A stretch of DNA of 64,000 nt from contig NZ_JAFBDI010000008.1 in NCBI RefSeq assembly GCF_016908145.1, forward strand, positions 1-64,000. Reading direction: 5' to 3'. The notes below the pieces were generated by a model. The model was not told the DNA's origin. It did not search any database and saw nothing but the letters and a program-made list of their open reading frames with translations. This DNA comes from Marinitoga litoralis (GTDB lineage Bacteria > Thermotogota > Thermotogae > Petrotogales > Petrotogaceae). The first letter of the stretch is position 1; each line of letters opens with the position of its first letter. A program made the position numbers and the translations under genes. Shown piece by piece: positions 42,170 through 51,900 of the stretch.

Positions 42170-43475
42170 TGATTTCTTTTGGATCTCTATCTTTTTTGGC
42201 ATTGCAATATTATTAAAAAGATTTATTCCAGCCCTACAAAAATTTGTTATTCCAAATTCAATACTAGCAGGGTTTATTGGGTTTTTAATGGGACCTAACC
42301 TCCTTCATTTAATTGATTTAGATATAGATGGATTAGGGAGAATAATTTATCATCTAATGGCTATTGGGTTTATAGCTTTAGCATTGAGAAATGTTGAAAG
42401 TAGAGGTAAGTATGGTAAAGCAGGATTTATAATAGTTTCTACATATTTATTTCAAGGTATATTAGGAGTATCTATAGCTAGTTTGTTTTACTTATTTGAT
42501 AAAAAAACTCCAATTCCAATTGGATATATAGTTCCATTAGGGTTTGGTCAAGGTCCCGGGCAAGCATTTTCTATAGGTTCTCAATGGCAATTATTAGGAT
42601 TACATAATGGTAGTGCTGTTGGACTAGCTATTGCAGCAGCAGGATTTGGTTGGGCGACAATTGGAGGTTTGATAATATTAAATATATTATTAGCTAAATG
42701 GAAAAAAGATAAATCAAAGGTAGTAGTTCATAAGAAAGAATTAGTTGTAAAGGATTATGAATTTTCTGATATGGATGGATTAACTATTCAATTTGTTTTA
42801 ATAGGGGTAGTTTATGCTATTACATATTTTTTAATAAAAATGCTTACAGAGTATTTGAATACATTAGGTAATATAGGACACACATTTGGTACAGTTTTAT
42901 GGGGATTTCATTTTGTTTTTGGTGCAATTGTTGCAATGATTTTTAGAAGTGTATATGTTAAATTAAGAGAGAAAAATATAGCTAAAGAAAATTATATAAA
43001 TAACTTTTTATTACAAAGAATATCTGGTGCAGTTTTTGATTTTATGGTTGCAGCATCTATTAGTGCAGTATCTTTAGCACGAATTAGGGAATATTTCTGG
43101 CCTATCTTTTTTATTACATTAACTGCAGGTATTTTAACTTATTTCTATGTAATGCTTTTAACAAAAAAGGTAATTGTAAAAAATGAAGTGGAGAATAGAA
43201 TTGCATTTTTTGGAATGTTAACAGGAACAATTTCTACAGCTATGGCATTATTAAGAGAAGTTGATCCAGCTTTAGAAACAGGAGCTGCAGAAAATTTAAT
43301 TTTTGGAAGTGGAATTTCTCTAATGATAGGATTTCCATTAATAGCTATATTAAATTTACCTGCACTATATTTAACTTCAGGAAAGATTATATATAATTTC
43401 TATGGTTTAGGATTAATGATAGCCTATAATTTTTTATTATTCTTTATTTTCTTTAGAAAACCAAAAAATGCTTGA
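42150..43475 (+). CDS. gltS: Sodium:glutamate symporter family (GltS/ESS) transporter
   Basis: A 441-residue membrane protein with 10-12 helices. The two inverted halves and the re-entrant glycine-rich loops of GltS are visible (GFGQGPGQAFSIGSQW, about residues 130-145, and GMLTGTISTAMALLREVDP in the second half). Known members take up glutamate with sodium. The loop sequences differ from E. coli GltS, so another anion substrate is possible. ATG at 42150 follows AAGGAGTGG; the upstream GTG lies inside this site. The promoter of the next operon overlaps its end. Confidence 0.82.
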   Translation: MYISMVDDFFWISIFFGIAILLKRFIPALQKFVIPNSILAGFIGFLMGPNLLHLIDLDIDGLGRIIYHLMAIGFIALALRNVESRGKYGKAGFIIVSTYLFQGILGVSIASLFYLFDKKTPIPIGYIVPLGFGQGPGQAFSIGSQWQLLGLHNGSAVGLAIAAAGFGWATIGGLIILNILLAKWKKDKSKVVVHKKELVVKDYEFSDMDGLTIQFVLIGVVYAITYFLIKMLTEYLNTLGNIGHTFGTVLWGFHFVFGAIVAMIFRSVYVKLREKNIAKENYINNFLLQRISGAVFDFMVAASISAVSLARIREYFWPIFFITLTAGILTYFYVMLLTKKVIVKNEVENRIAFFGMLTGTISTAMALLREVDPALETGAAENLIFGSGISLMIGFPLIAILNLPALYLTSGKIIYNFYGLGLMIAYNFLLFFIFFRKPKNA

Positions 43476-43500
43476 CTTTTTAAATAAAATATGATACAAT
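43472..43500 (+). promoter_or_regulatory. Promoter of the aromatic leader peptide and ABC transporter
   Basis: TTGACT (43472-43477) and TACAAT (43495-43500) with a 17-bp spacer, overlapping the gltS stop codon. The transcript would begin near 43507, some 20 nt before the leader ATG. Confidence 0.75.
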
Positions 43501-43529
43501 AACTTAAAATTTATTACGAGGTGTTTAAA

Positions 43530-43658
43530 ATGGTAACTCAAAGATTAATAAAAAATGTAAAATTAAATGAATTAATAAATTTAAATAGCTATTATTATTG
43601 GTATGGAAAGGGCATCCACAAGATGACCTCCATACCTGTTTTGTCATATGCTAGGTAA
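43530..43658 (+). CDS. Leader peptide with Tyr-Tyr-Tyr-Trp-Tyr (attenuator control peptide)
   Basis: A 42-codon frame with Shine-Dalgarno GAGGTG (43518-43523) and ATG at 43530. Residues 20-28 read SYYYWYGKG, with three Tyr codons, one Trp and a further Tyr in a row (43590-43604); the peptide ends SYAR and a TAA stop at 43656. It is followed by an intrinsic terminator and an ABC transporter of a family that includes tryptophan importers. This is the design of a trp- or phe-type leader: a ribosome starved for charged tRNA-Tyr or tRNA-Trp stalls at residues 21-25 and changes RNA folding downstream. The peptide itself need not have a function. Confidence 0.8.
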   Translation: MVTQRLIKNVKLNELINLNSYYYWYGKGIHKMTSIPVLSYAR

Positions 43659-43705
43659 GGAAAGGTCAATTAAGGTGGATGCCATTAAGGCATCCACCTT
43701 TTTTT
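43600..43705 (+). promoter_or_regulatory. Transcription attenuator with competing antiterminator and terminator
   Basis: Terminator: AAGGTGGATGCC (43672-43683) pairs with GGCATCCACCTT (43689-43700), then T7 to 43705. Antiterminator: GGCATCCAC (43611-43619) pairs with GTGGATGCC (43675-43683), enclosing an inner stem of GACCT/AGGTC (43625-43629/43663-43667), CC/GG and TACCT/AGGTA (43633-43637/43653-43657). Pause-like stem: GGTATGGA (43600-43607) pairs with TCCATACC (43629-43636) and competes with the inner stem. A ribosome stalled on the Tyr/Trp codons covers GGTATGGA and so favours the antiterminator. A ribosome at the stop codon covers the inner stem and lets the terminator form. Confidence 0.78.
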
Positions 43706-43775
43706 ATTATCTTTTTTATTTCAATTTTATTATTATATTTCAAAATAAATACATAAAAATCTTGGAGGTGTTATT

Positions 43776-44711
43776 ATGAAAAAGGCATTATTTGTATTAT
43801 TTGTATTATTTGTATCTTTAAGTTTTGCTTTAACAGTAGGTATTACACAAATTGTAGATCATCCAGCATTAAATCAAGTTAAAGATGCAATTATTAAAAC
43901 AGTTAAAGATGAAAATCCTGATGTAGAAATATTATTTCAAAATGCACAAGGTTCATATCAAAATGCCGTATCTATAGCCCAAGAATTTAAAAATTCAGTG
44001 GATATAGTAGTTGCAATTACTACTCCAAGTGCTCAAGCAGCTGTTAATACAATAAAAGATAAACCAGTTGTTTTTTCCGCAGTAACAGATCCAATAAGTG
44101 CAGGATTAATAAAGAAGTTTGGAAAAAATGATGGAAATGTTGTAGGGTTAAGCGATTTATTGCCTGTTAATGTACATTTGTCATTATTAAAAAAGATATT
44201 TCCAAATGCAAAAAACGTGGGAATTATATTTAATCCAGGAGAACAAAATTCAATAACATTATTAGAATTATCCAAGAAATTTTCAAAAGATTTAAATTTG
44301 AATATTGTAGAAATACCAGGTACAACTTCCTCTGAAATGATTACATCATTGAATACAAAAATAAACAGCATAGATGTAGTATATATTTTTACAGATAATT
44401 TATTAGCTTCAACTATGGAAAGTGTAGCAGCTATTTTAAATGAAAATAATATTCCATCAATTTCAGGAGATATAGAATTATCTAAACAAGCAGATAGTGT
44501 AATAGGTTTTGGATTTGATTATTATTCTTTAGGACTTGAAACCGGGAAAATGGTTAATGAAATTATTAAAGGTAAGAAAACTTCTGAATTAGAATCAAAA
44601 ACTATGGATATGGATGCATTAGATTTATTAATAAATTTAAAATCTGCTAAAAAGTTTAATATAGTAATACCAGAATCATTGTTGGATATTGCAGATATAG
44701 TTTTGAGGTGA
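43776..44711 (+). CDS. ABC transporter substrate-binding protein, TrpX/ABC_sub_bind family (probable aromatic amino acids)
   Basis: A 311-residue exported binding protein with signal peptide MKKALFVLFVLFVSLSFA. The mature part starts TVGITQIVDHPALNQVKDAI, the typical opening of the ABC_sub_bind family, which includes the tryptophan-binding TrpX of streptococci. Further family segments are PVVFSAVTDPISAGLI, NVVGLSD and IPSISGDIELSKQADSVIGFGFDYYSLG. No lipobox is present. Substrate: family plus the Tyr/Trp-coding leader upstream favour tyrosine and/or tryptophan. It lies 4 nt before the permease gene. Confidence 0.87.
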   Translation: MKKALFVLFVLFVSLSFALTVGITQIVDHPALNQVKDAIIKTVKDENPDVEILFQNAQGSYQNAVSIAQEFKNSVDIVVAITTPSAQAAVNTIKDKPVVFSAVTDPISAGLIKKFGKNDGNVVGLSDLLPVNVHLSLLKKIFPNAKNVGIIFNPGEQNSITLLELSKKFSKDLNLNIVEIPGTTSSEMITSLNTKINSIDVVYIFTDNLLASTMESVAAILNENNIPSISGDIELSKQADSVIGFGFDYYSLGLETGKMVNEIIKGKKTSELESKTMDMDALDLLINLKSAKKFNIVIPESLLDIADIVLR

Positions 44712-44715
44712 TTTT

Positions 44716-45708
44716 ATGGAAGAAATAATAAAGCAAGGATTAATACTATCAATATTATCATTAGGGGTTTTTACATCATTTAAAATAATTGATATTCCAG
44801 ATTTAACAACAGATGGTTCATATGTAATTGGAGGAGCAGTTACAGTATTGTTATTACATAATAATGTATATTGGTTATTTGCTTTAATAATAGGTGGTTT
44901 AATAGCGGGTTTTTCAGGGTTTATCACGGGATTAATACATACAAAAACTAAAATAAACCCTTTACTTGCAAGTATATTAGTAATGATAATGCTATATTCT
45001 ATAAATATTAGAATAATGAATGGTCCTAATATGTCCTTGCCTAAAGTTTCTGAAGAATCATCAGTTAGTTTATCAGGTACAAAATTAGATTTTCTTTTAG
45101 ATAATAATCAAAATGATGTCCTTTTAGGTGAAAATTCAAAAAATATTTTTATTAACCCATTTGAAGAAAATGCATTATTAAAATTATCAATCTTTGTATT
45201 TATAGTCTTTTTATTGTATTACCTATTTTTAAAAACAGAATTGGGAACATTATTAAGAGCTTTTGGTTCAAATAAGCATGGGGTGTTGTCATTAGGGATA
45301 AATCCAAACATTCTAAGTATTTTAGGGTTAACTATAGGGAATTTTTTATCAGGAATTAGTGGTGGATTATTTTCTATGTATGCAGGATTTGTAGATGTAA
45401 ATATGGGCCAAGGTATGTTAGTAACAGGGTTAGCTGCAGTTATTTTGGGAGAAATAATATTTAAAAAAGACTTTCTTTTTAAAATTCCAGCACCATTAAT
45501 TGGTGGAATATTATATCAAATAGTTATTAGCTTAGTTATTAAATATGGATATAACATAGGATTTAAAGCTAGTGATTTGAAAATGGCAACTGCATTATTT
45601 ATTATCATTGTTATAGCTACAAGAAATATGGAGGTGAAAAAATGGTTGAACTCAAAGATATCACTGTCATTTACAACAAAGGAGAAAGTAATGAAAAAAT
45701 TGGCTTAA
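44716..45708 (+). CDS. ABC transporter permease (TrpY-like)
   Basis: A 330-residue permease of the branched-chain-type (LivH/RbsC-like) fold with 8-9 helices. Family features are IPDLTTDGSYVIGGAV (about residues 29-44) and GNFLSGISGGLFSMYAGFVDVNMGQGM (about 209-235). An unusual polar loop lies at about residues 105-150. Its C-terminal 67 nt overlap the start of the ATPase gene in another frame. It belongs with the binding protein 4 nt upstream. Confidence 0.88.
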   Translation: MEEIIKQGLILSILSLGVFTSFKIIDIPDLTTDGSYVIGGAVTVLLLHNNVYWLFALIIGGLIAGFSGFITGLIHTKTKINPLLASILVMIMLYSINIRIMNGPNMSLPKVSEESSVSLSGTKLDFLLDNNQNDVLLGENSKNIFINPFEENALLKLSIFVFIVFLLYYLFLKTELGTLLRAFGSNKHGVLSLGINPNILSILGLTIGNFLSGISGGLFSMYAGFVDVNMGQGMLVTGLAAVILGEIIFKKDFLFKIPAPLIGGILYQIVISLVIKYGYNIGFKASDLKMATALFIIIVIATRNMEVKKWLNSKISLSFTTKEKVMKKLA

Positions 45709-46313
45709 ATAATTTTAGTTTAAAAATAAATGATGGAGATTTTATTACTATTATAGGATCAAATGGTGCAGGTAAAACGACATTGTTTAAAGTGTTGATG
45801 GGTTTAGTAAAACCTATTAGAGGAAAATATTATATTAATAATAATGATGTTACAAATGCAACTCCTTTTCAATTATCAAAAATAATAAGTATAGTTTATC
45901 AAAACCCTGATATGGGAGTTTTCCCTGATTTAACTATAAAAGAAAATCTTATACTAGGTTCAAAAAAAGGCATGAGGTTTTTAAAATTTGGGAGATTACC
46001 TTCTTTAGAATTATTAAAATCTTTAAATATGGGATTAGAAAATAGGTTGAATACAAAAGTAAAAGAGTTATCAGGAGGTCAAAAGCAAGCATTAGCTTTA
46101 ATTTTAGCTACAATATCAAAACCAAAACTGTTATTATTAGATGAACATACAGCAGCATTAGATCCAAAAGCTACAGAAAAGATTATGGAGTTAACTTTGA
46201 GAATAAATAAAGAATTTAATATAACAACATTGATGATATCACATAATACTTTAGTAGTTTCTAAATTTTCTGAAAAAATAGTGAGAATAGAAAATGGATG
46301 TATAGCCGCCTAA
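45642..46313 (+). CDS. ABC transporter ATP-binding protein (TrpZ-like)
   Basis: A 223-residue ATPase. Walker A is GSNGAGKTT (about residues 40-48), the signature is LSGGQKQALAL (about 143-153) and Walker B is LLLLDEHTAALDP (about 164-176) with the H-loop in MISHNT. The ATG follows GGAGGTGAAAAA and lies 67 nt inside the permease gene. It completes the three-gene importer under control of the attenuator at 43600. Confidence 0.9.
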   Translation: MVELKDITVIYNKGESNEKIGLNNFSLKINDGDFITIIGSNGAGKTTLFKVLMGLVKPIRGKYYINNNDVTNATPFQLSKIISIVYQNPDMGVFPDLTIKENLILGSKKGMRFLKFGRLPSLELLKSLNMGLENRLNTKVKELSGGQKQALALILATISKPKLLLLDEHTAALDPKATEKIMELTLRINKEFNITTLMISHNTLVVSKFSEKIVRIENGCIAA

Positions 46314-46345
46314 TATGATAAAATATATTGAAAGGCGGTGTTAAA

Positions 46346-46885
46346 ATGAATAACATAAAAAGATTTTTTGAAAATGAAAACTTGGATTTCGATATAAGCA
46401 AGTTGTTTAAAAATCATAATCAGAAAATAGCAGTAATTTGTTATGCAGAAAATGAAGAAAAAGAAATTTTAATGCTTGAAAGAATTAAAGAGCCTTTTTC
46501 TGGGAAATTAGTTCCACCGGGTGGAAAGGTTGAAAAGGATGAAGATATAATACAAGCAATTAAAAGGGAATTTTTCGAGGAAACGGGTTTTGAACTAAAA
46601 GATTTAAAACTTAAAGTATTTACATCCGAAGAAGGTCCCGAACACTATAATTGGATATTATTCGTATTTTTAGGTAAAGTAAAAAAACAAGAATTGGGGT
46701 ATTGTAATGAAGGGATTTTAAAATGGGTAAAAAAGGATAAGTTGCTTGAAGAAAATTTGACAAATATTGATAAGAAAATTATCCCATATTTATATGAAAA
46801 AGATGGAATATATTATATTGAAATAAATTATGATGAAAATAAAAATGCAGAGATAATAAATATAGAAAATGTAGAGACTAAATAA
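46346..46885 (+). CDS. NUDIX hydrolase (MutT/8-oxo-dGTPase-like)
   Basis: A 179-residue NUDIX protein. The box GX5EX7REUXEEXGU is intact as GKVEKDE...REFFEETGF (about residues 60-82). NUDIX enzymes hydrolyse nucleoside diphosphate derivatives; the arrangement resembles MutT-type 8-oxo-dGTP diphosphatases (ILMLERIKEPFSGKLVPPGG). ATG at 46346 follows AAAGGCGGTG, preferable to the earlier in-frame start inside that site. It could be co-transcribed with the transporter 32 nt upstream. Confidence 0.9.
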   Translation: MNNIKRFFENENLDFDISKLFKNHNQKIAVICYAENEEKEILMLERIKEPFSGKLVPPGGKVEKDEDIIQAIKREFFEETGFELKDLKLKVFTSEEGPEHYNWILFVFLGKVKKQELGYCNEGILKWVKKDKLLEENLTNIDKKIIPYLYEKDGIYYIEINYDENKNAEIINIENVETK

Positions 46886-46897
46886 GTCTCTACATTT
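46867..46897. terminator. Bidirectional terminator between the NUDIX and DMT genes
   Basis: AAATGTAGAGACT (46867-46879) pairs with AGTCTCTACATTT (46885-46897), a 13-bp stem around AAATA. It covers both stop codons. Confidence 0.82.
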
Positions 46898-47720
46898 CTC
46901 TGACTTCTTTAATTCCAAATCTAACAGATGCAATAATTAAAGCGGATAACAATACTAAAGCTCCTATTATTTGTTTTGTTGTCATTGTTTCACCTAAGAA
47001 AATATAAGCTGATAACATTGCAAATATTGGTTCTCCGACAAAAATAAAGGCTGTTGTATTTGTAGAAACTACTTTTTGGTATTTTAATTGAATCAATGTA
47101 GCTAATGTTGAAGCAAATGCTGCTGTAAATATCGCTGTTCCAACCATTGGTAATGTAATATGTATTGGCTTAGTAAATGCTAAAGCGCCATTTAAAACCG
47201 CTACAACTAAAAATTGGTATCCTAATAATGAAGTTTCTTCAACTACTTTTGAGTATTTAGTAATATATACCATTGATAATGCAAATGCTACTGCACATAT
47301 AAACGTTAAAATATCTCCTAAATTTATTCCTTCAATTCCACCAGATAAAAAATAAGAACCTATAGCTGCTAAAGGTAATGCAATTATATGGTTTATATGA
47401 GGTTTTTCTTTTTCAACTAAGTATGAAAAAAGTGGAGTTAATATTATATATAAAGAAGTTATAAAACCACTTTTTGATGCTGTAGTTAAAGTTAAACCAA
47501 TAGTTTGAGTAATAAAACCTAATGCGATGAATACGCCAATTATTGCTCCATATTTGAAGTTTTGTTTTTTCCAAATAAGAAATGATAATAATGAAGCAAT
47601 TGCAAATCTTATTGTAAGAAATATGTATACATCATCTCCGCCAACTGTTGATTTAACTAATGGAAATGTACTTCCCCATATAAATGTTACAAATAATAGC
47701 AAGAAATACGCCTTAAACAT
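46890..47720 (-). CDS. EamA/DMT-family metabolite transporter
   Basis: A 276-residue protein with ten membrane helices in two EamA repeats (LLFVTFIWGSTFPLVKS at the N-terminus; TAFIFVGEPIFAMLSAYIFLGE in the second repeat). These proteins export or exchange small metabolites, often amino acids. The substrate is unknown. It is monocistronic with a Shine-Dalgarno GGGGGGAA before the ATG. Confidence 0.9.
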   Translation of the reverse strand: MFKAYFLLLFVTFIWGSTFPLVKSTVGGDDVYIFLTIRFAIASLLSFLIWKKQNFKYGAIIGVFIALGFITQTIGLTLTTASKSGFITSLYIILTPLFSYLVEKEKPHINHIIALPLAAIGSYFLSGGIEGINLGDILTFICAVAFALSMVYITKYSKVVEETSLLGYQFLVVAVLNGALAFTKPIHITLPMVGTAIFTAAFASTLATLIQLKYQKVVSTNTTAFIFVGEPIFAMLSAYIFLGETMTTKQIIGALVLLSALIIASVRFGIKEVREM

Positions 47721-47828
47721 TTAAATTCCCCCCTATCTTTTTTTCTTTCTTGCTTATTTTATCACATTTTTTTTATTTAGTAAATATGATATAATTAGTA
47801 AAGAGAACTTTTTAAGGGAGGAAATATT

Positions 47829-48941
47829 ATGCCATCAAAAGTTTACTTTACAAACCTAAGAACAAGACCTGGTATGAATTTATTGGATAAATTAGAAAGA
47901 TTAGTAAAAAAAGCTGGTATTGAAAACATTGATTTTAAGGATAAATACGTAGCGATAAAAATTCATTTTGGAGAGCCGGGTAATTTAGCATATATTAGAC
48001 CAAATTATGCTGCAAGAATAGTGAAAATAATAAAAGAATTAGGTGGGAAACCATTTTTAACTGATTCAAATACATTATATTCTGGTAGACGTCATAATGC
48101 ATTAGATCACTTACAAAGTGCATATGAAAATGGATTTAATCCATTGGCAACAGGTTGTCATGTTATTATAGCAGATGGTTTAAAAGGTACGGACTATACC
48201 GAAATACCAATTAATTTAGAGTATTGTAAAACAGCAAAAATAGGTACTGCTGTTGCTGATAGTGATGTTGTTATTGCTATGTCACATTTTAAAGGGCATG
48301 AACAAGCGGGCTTTGGCGGAACTTTGAAAAATTTAGGAATGGGCGCAGCATCTAGAGGAGGAAAATTAGAATTACACTCCACATCACAACCAAAAATTGT
48401 AGAAAAAAATTGTGTAGGATGTGGGATTTGTGTTAAAAACTGTGCTCATGATGCAATTCATTTAAATGAGAATAAAATTGCATATATTGATTATGACAAA
48501 TGTGTGGGTTGTGGTCAATGTGTTGCTGTTTGTCAATATAATGCAGCACAGGTTGTTTGGAATGAATCTTCTGAGATAATGAATAAAAAAATAGCTGAAT
48601 ATACATATGCAATTGTTAAAGATAAACCTGCATTTTATATTAATTTTATTATGAATGTATCACCAGACTGTGATTGTTGGTCAAATAATGATTATCCAAT
48701 AGTTCCTGATATAGGAATAGCAGCATCATTTGATCCAGTCGCTCTAGATATGGCAAGTGTTGATTTAGTAAAAAATGCACCTATTTTACCTGGAAGTAAA
48801 ATATATAAGGATCATTCGCATGATTTTGTTGGAGAAGATAAATTTAAATTTGTACATCCAAATGCAGATTGGGAAGCAGGGTTAAATCATGCAGAGAAAA
48901 TAGGCCTTGGTACAAAAGAATATGAATTAATTGAAGTATAA
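47829..48941 (+). CDS. DUF362 protein with two 4Fe-4S clusters
   Basis: A 370-residue cytoplasmic protein. The DUF362 domain covers most of it (KIHFGEPGNLAYIRP, then HFKGHEQAGFGGTLKNLGMG), with a two-cluster ferredoxin insert at about residues 190-240: CVGCGICVKNCAHDA and CVGCGQCVAVCQYNA. The late SPDCDCWSNND may bind a further ligand. DUF362 proteins are electron carriers of unknown partner, common in anaerobes. It is preceded by GGGAGG and stands alone. Confidence 0.9.
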   Translation: MPSKVYFTNLRTRPGMNLLDKLERLVKKAGIENIDFKDKYVAIKIHFGEPGNLAYIRPNYAARIVKIIKELGGKPFLTDSNTLYSGRRHNALDHLQSAYENGFNPLATGCHVIIADGLKGTDYTEIPINLEYCKTAKIGTAVADSDVVIAMSHFKGHEQAGFGGTLKNLGMGAASRGGKLELHSTSQPKIVEKNCVGCGICVKNCAHDAIHLNENKIAYIDYDKCVGCGQCVAVCQYNAAQVVWNESSEIMNKKIAEYTYAIVKDKPAFYINFIMNVSPDCDCWSNNDYPIVPDIGIAASFDPVALDMASVDLVKNAPILPGSKIYKDHSHDFVGEDKFKFVHPNADWEAGLNHAEKIGLGTKEYELIEV

Positions 48942-48945
48942 TAAA

Positions 48946-48978
48946 AACCCCATCCTAGGAATGTTTAAGGATGGGGTT
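48946..48978. terminator. Bidirectional terminator between the DUF362 and GH57 genes
   Basis: AACCCCATCCT (48946-48956) pairs with AGGATGGGGTT (48968-48978) around an 11-nt loop. A- and T-rich flanks are present on both sides. Confidence 0.82.
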
Positions 48979-48984
48979 AAATAA

Positions 48985-51900
48985 TTAAAATTCAATTTCT
49001 ACAGGTACTAAGGTTGCATATTTTTCATTTGCGGCATCATAAGAAGATAATACATCGTATTGACTATAACCTTCAGGAACAATAATATCTAATACATATG
49101 GTCCATAATCTCCAGCATCTTCTGGATATCCTCCAAGTGTCCATTGAGATTCTTCTGGAGTTACTGCTCTATAATGATCTGCTCCATATCCATCTTGTGA
49201 GCCTACCATGAAATAAGCATAAAATTTATTGCTATCTAAGTCAATGAATTTTTTCATAACAATAACTGTTATTATTTTTTCACCTGGATCTGCTTCTACT
49301 TGAACGCCTTCTGGTAATTCTTGTCCGTCAGCAGTTGCTAATAATTGCCCATAACTTGGCCATCCAGCAACTTTTACGAAATAATCCCAAGGATGATTAT
49401 TATCAAATTGAACTCTAGCTCCTTCATTATATGTTTTAGTTAAGCCACCATCTTTTGTATCTAAATAAATATTAATTAATTGATGTGAAAATCCTTTAGG
49501 TGAGCCCCATGGATTTGTCATTTCTCCGAATTTAAATTTAAATACAAATGAGTCATCAGCATCAAATACTTTTACCCATTCAATATCCCATAACCCTTTA
49601 TATGGTTCAAATGCGCCATCTTTAGGATATGTATAACCTCCAGGTCCATTTTCATCTCCTATAGGATCTTCAAATGTTTTTACTAATTTCCCACCAATTT
49701 CTTTTGGAATCAATATATGAACTGGTCCTGCATTTGGAGCAAAATCAACATCACCTGAATTATTTTTTTCTGTATAAGCCATAACAACAGCTAAATTGAA
49801 TTCATCACCGCTTTTTATTCCAATTAAATCAAAAGGAATTTTAAATTCAACAATATTGCCTTTTGTTTCTATAAGATCTGGTAATTTTGTAGAAATCATC
49901 CATCTTTCTGTACCGCTAGCATTGTAATAATATAATTCTTTGCTATTTGGATATTTTTCTATATTGAAACTAAATCTTTTTGCTAAAGCAAAACCGAGAT
50001 CAGTAATTTCTTCTCCAGTTTTAGAATATGCAGTTCTTGTATTTAATTTATTTGCGCCAGGTGCATCAGTATAAATTTCTAATTTATATGGTTTTCCAGA
50101 TAATTCGTCAATAGATTTTTTCAATTCAACAGCAACATATATATTTGAATTATCTCTTCCAACATAAAATCCGGATATTAAATCTCCTTCTTTATACATA
50201 ACGCCAGAATCGTCATCTGCAAAGTATCCACTTTTTTCCATTTCAATATCATCAACAATTCCATCTAATGTAATTTCTACTTTTCCAATATTTCCCTTAG
50301 ATGCTGATGATGGTTTTTTGTTTGCTATGAATAAATATCCAGGTATTTTATCTTCAGGGATACCAGATATTCTATACAATTGAACTAATAATTTTTTGAA
50401 ATGCATATCAAATAATACTTCATTATTTCCAGCATCTTGATCTGAACCATACCACCAGAACCAGTCACTACCTTCTGCTGCGTATAATATATCTAATGCC
50501 TTTTTAAACTCTTCTTCTGATAATTTATCCTTATTATCCATTAATATTTTTCTTGCTTGAGCTAATCTTTCCCAAGCTTCATTTTCTTCTTTTTCTCCAT
50601 ACCAAGTATCTAAACTTCCGCCAACCCATGAACCTTTTGGTAATTGATTTAATTCACCAGCAACACCATAACTTTCAATATACTCATTTGGAGTAATTAA
50701 TTCAATATATGGGTCGTTTGATAATGCTTGATAAAATAATTTTCTGAAATCATTTCCATTATTTGGATAATGTTCCCAAGCATTTTCTCCATCAAGAGCA
50801 ACAGTAACAACCATATTTCCTTCATCGTTCATTTTTTGAATATTATGTAATGTAGATAAGAAATCTTTAACAGCATTTTCTTTAGACATAGTGGAGTATT
50901 TGAAACCTATTCTATCTGATAAATCGGTATCTCTAAAGAATACTACAACGCTTTTTCCATCTACATTTACCTTATATGGTTTGTATAATTGATGAGGATC
51001 ACCTGTATTAATACCAGCTTTTTGAAGTATTTGTTTATCTGTAATAATCCATTTTACATCATTTTCCGCAAACATTGGAACTAATGGTGTGCTAACTGCT
51101 TGTTCAGAAGGCCACATTCCTAAAGGTTTTCTGTCAAAAATCGATGTGAAATATTCAAGTCCTCTTCTAATTTGAGCTTCAGCATCTTCTGGCCAACCCA
51201 TATCAACTAATAATGGTAAAATTGGATGATAATATGGAGTTGTAGTTAATTCGATTTTACCTTCATCCCATAATTTTTTGTATTTTTCTACAATTTCTGA
51301 CATAAGTTTATAGTGTACAGAAATAACATATTCTAAGTCTTCTTTAGTGTAATTTTCATCTTTTTCTACTAATTCTTTTAATTTAGAATCAGCATTTATA
51401 TATTCAATATTAATCCAATATAGATTCCATGAAACTTTTAAATCTAACCAGTCTTGATCTGTAAATTCAATGTTTTTATCTCTTTTTTCTCTTAGTTCAG
51501 CATATCTTGGATGTGAATCAACAAATTGTGGGTTTATATCAAAAAAATGCCATTTTACAAATTCTTTTTCTTCATCTGTTAAGTTATCTTTTAATGATAA
51601 TTCCAAATATTTATCTTTTGCGTTGTTATTTACATAATCCATTAATTGAATTAATAATACTGGAGTTATATTGAAAGTTACACTTCCAGATGTTAAATAT
51701 TTATCTACTAAATCTGCCATATATGGGTAATCATTTATTGCATGAGCTCTAACCCAAGGCATTTCTGCGTTTAAATCTCCAGGTATTTTATATGATGGTT
51801 GATGATGATGCCACACTATAGCAACCTTTAAAGGTTCTTTATTATCATCACCTCTAGGAATTTTTGCTAAAAAAGATTCTATCTCATTTTCATCAATGTT

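Noticed and set aside
43476-43775. T-box riboswitch before the ABC importer
   Set aside because: There is no T-box consensus (AGGGTGGNACCGCG) or specifier-loop architecture. The leader peptide with Tyr/Trp codons explains the structures better.
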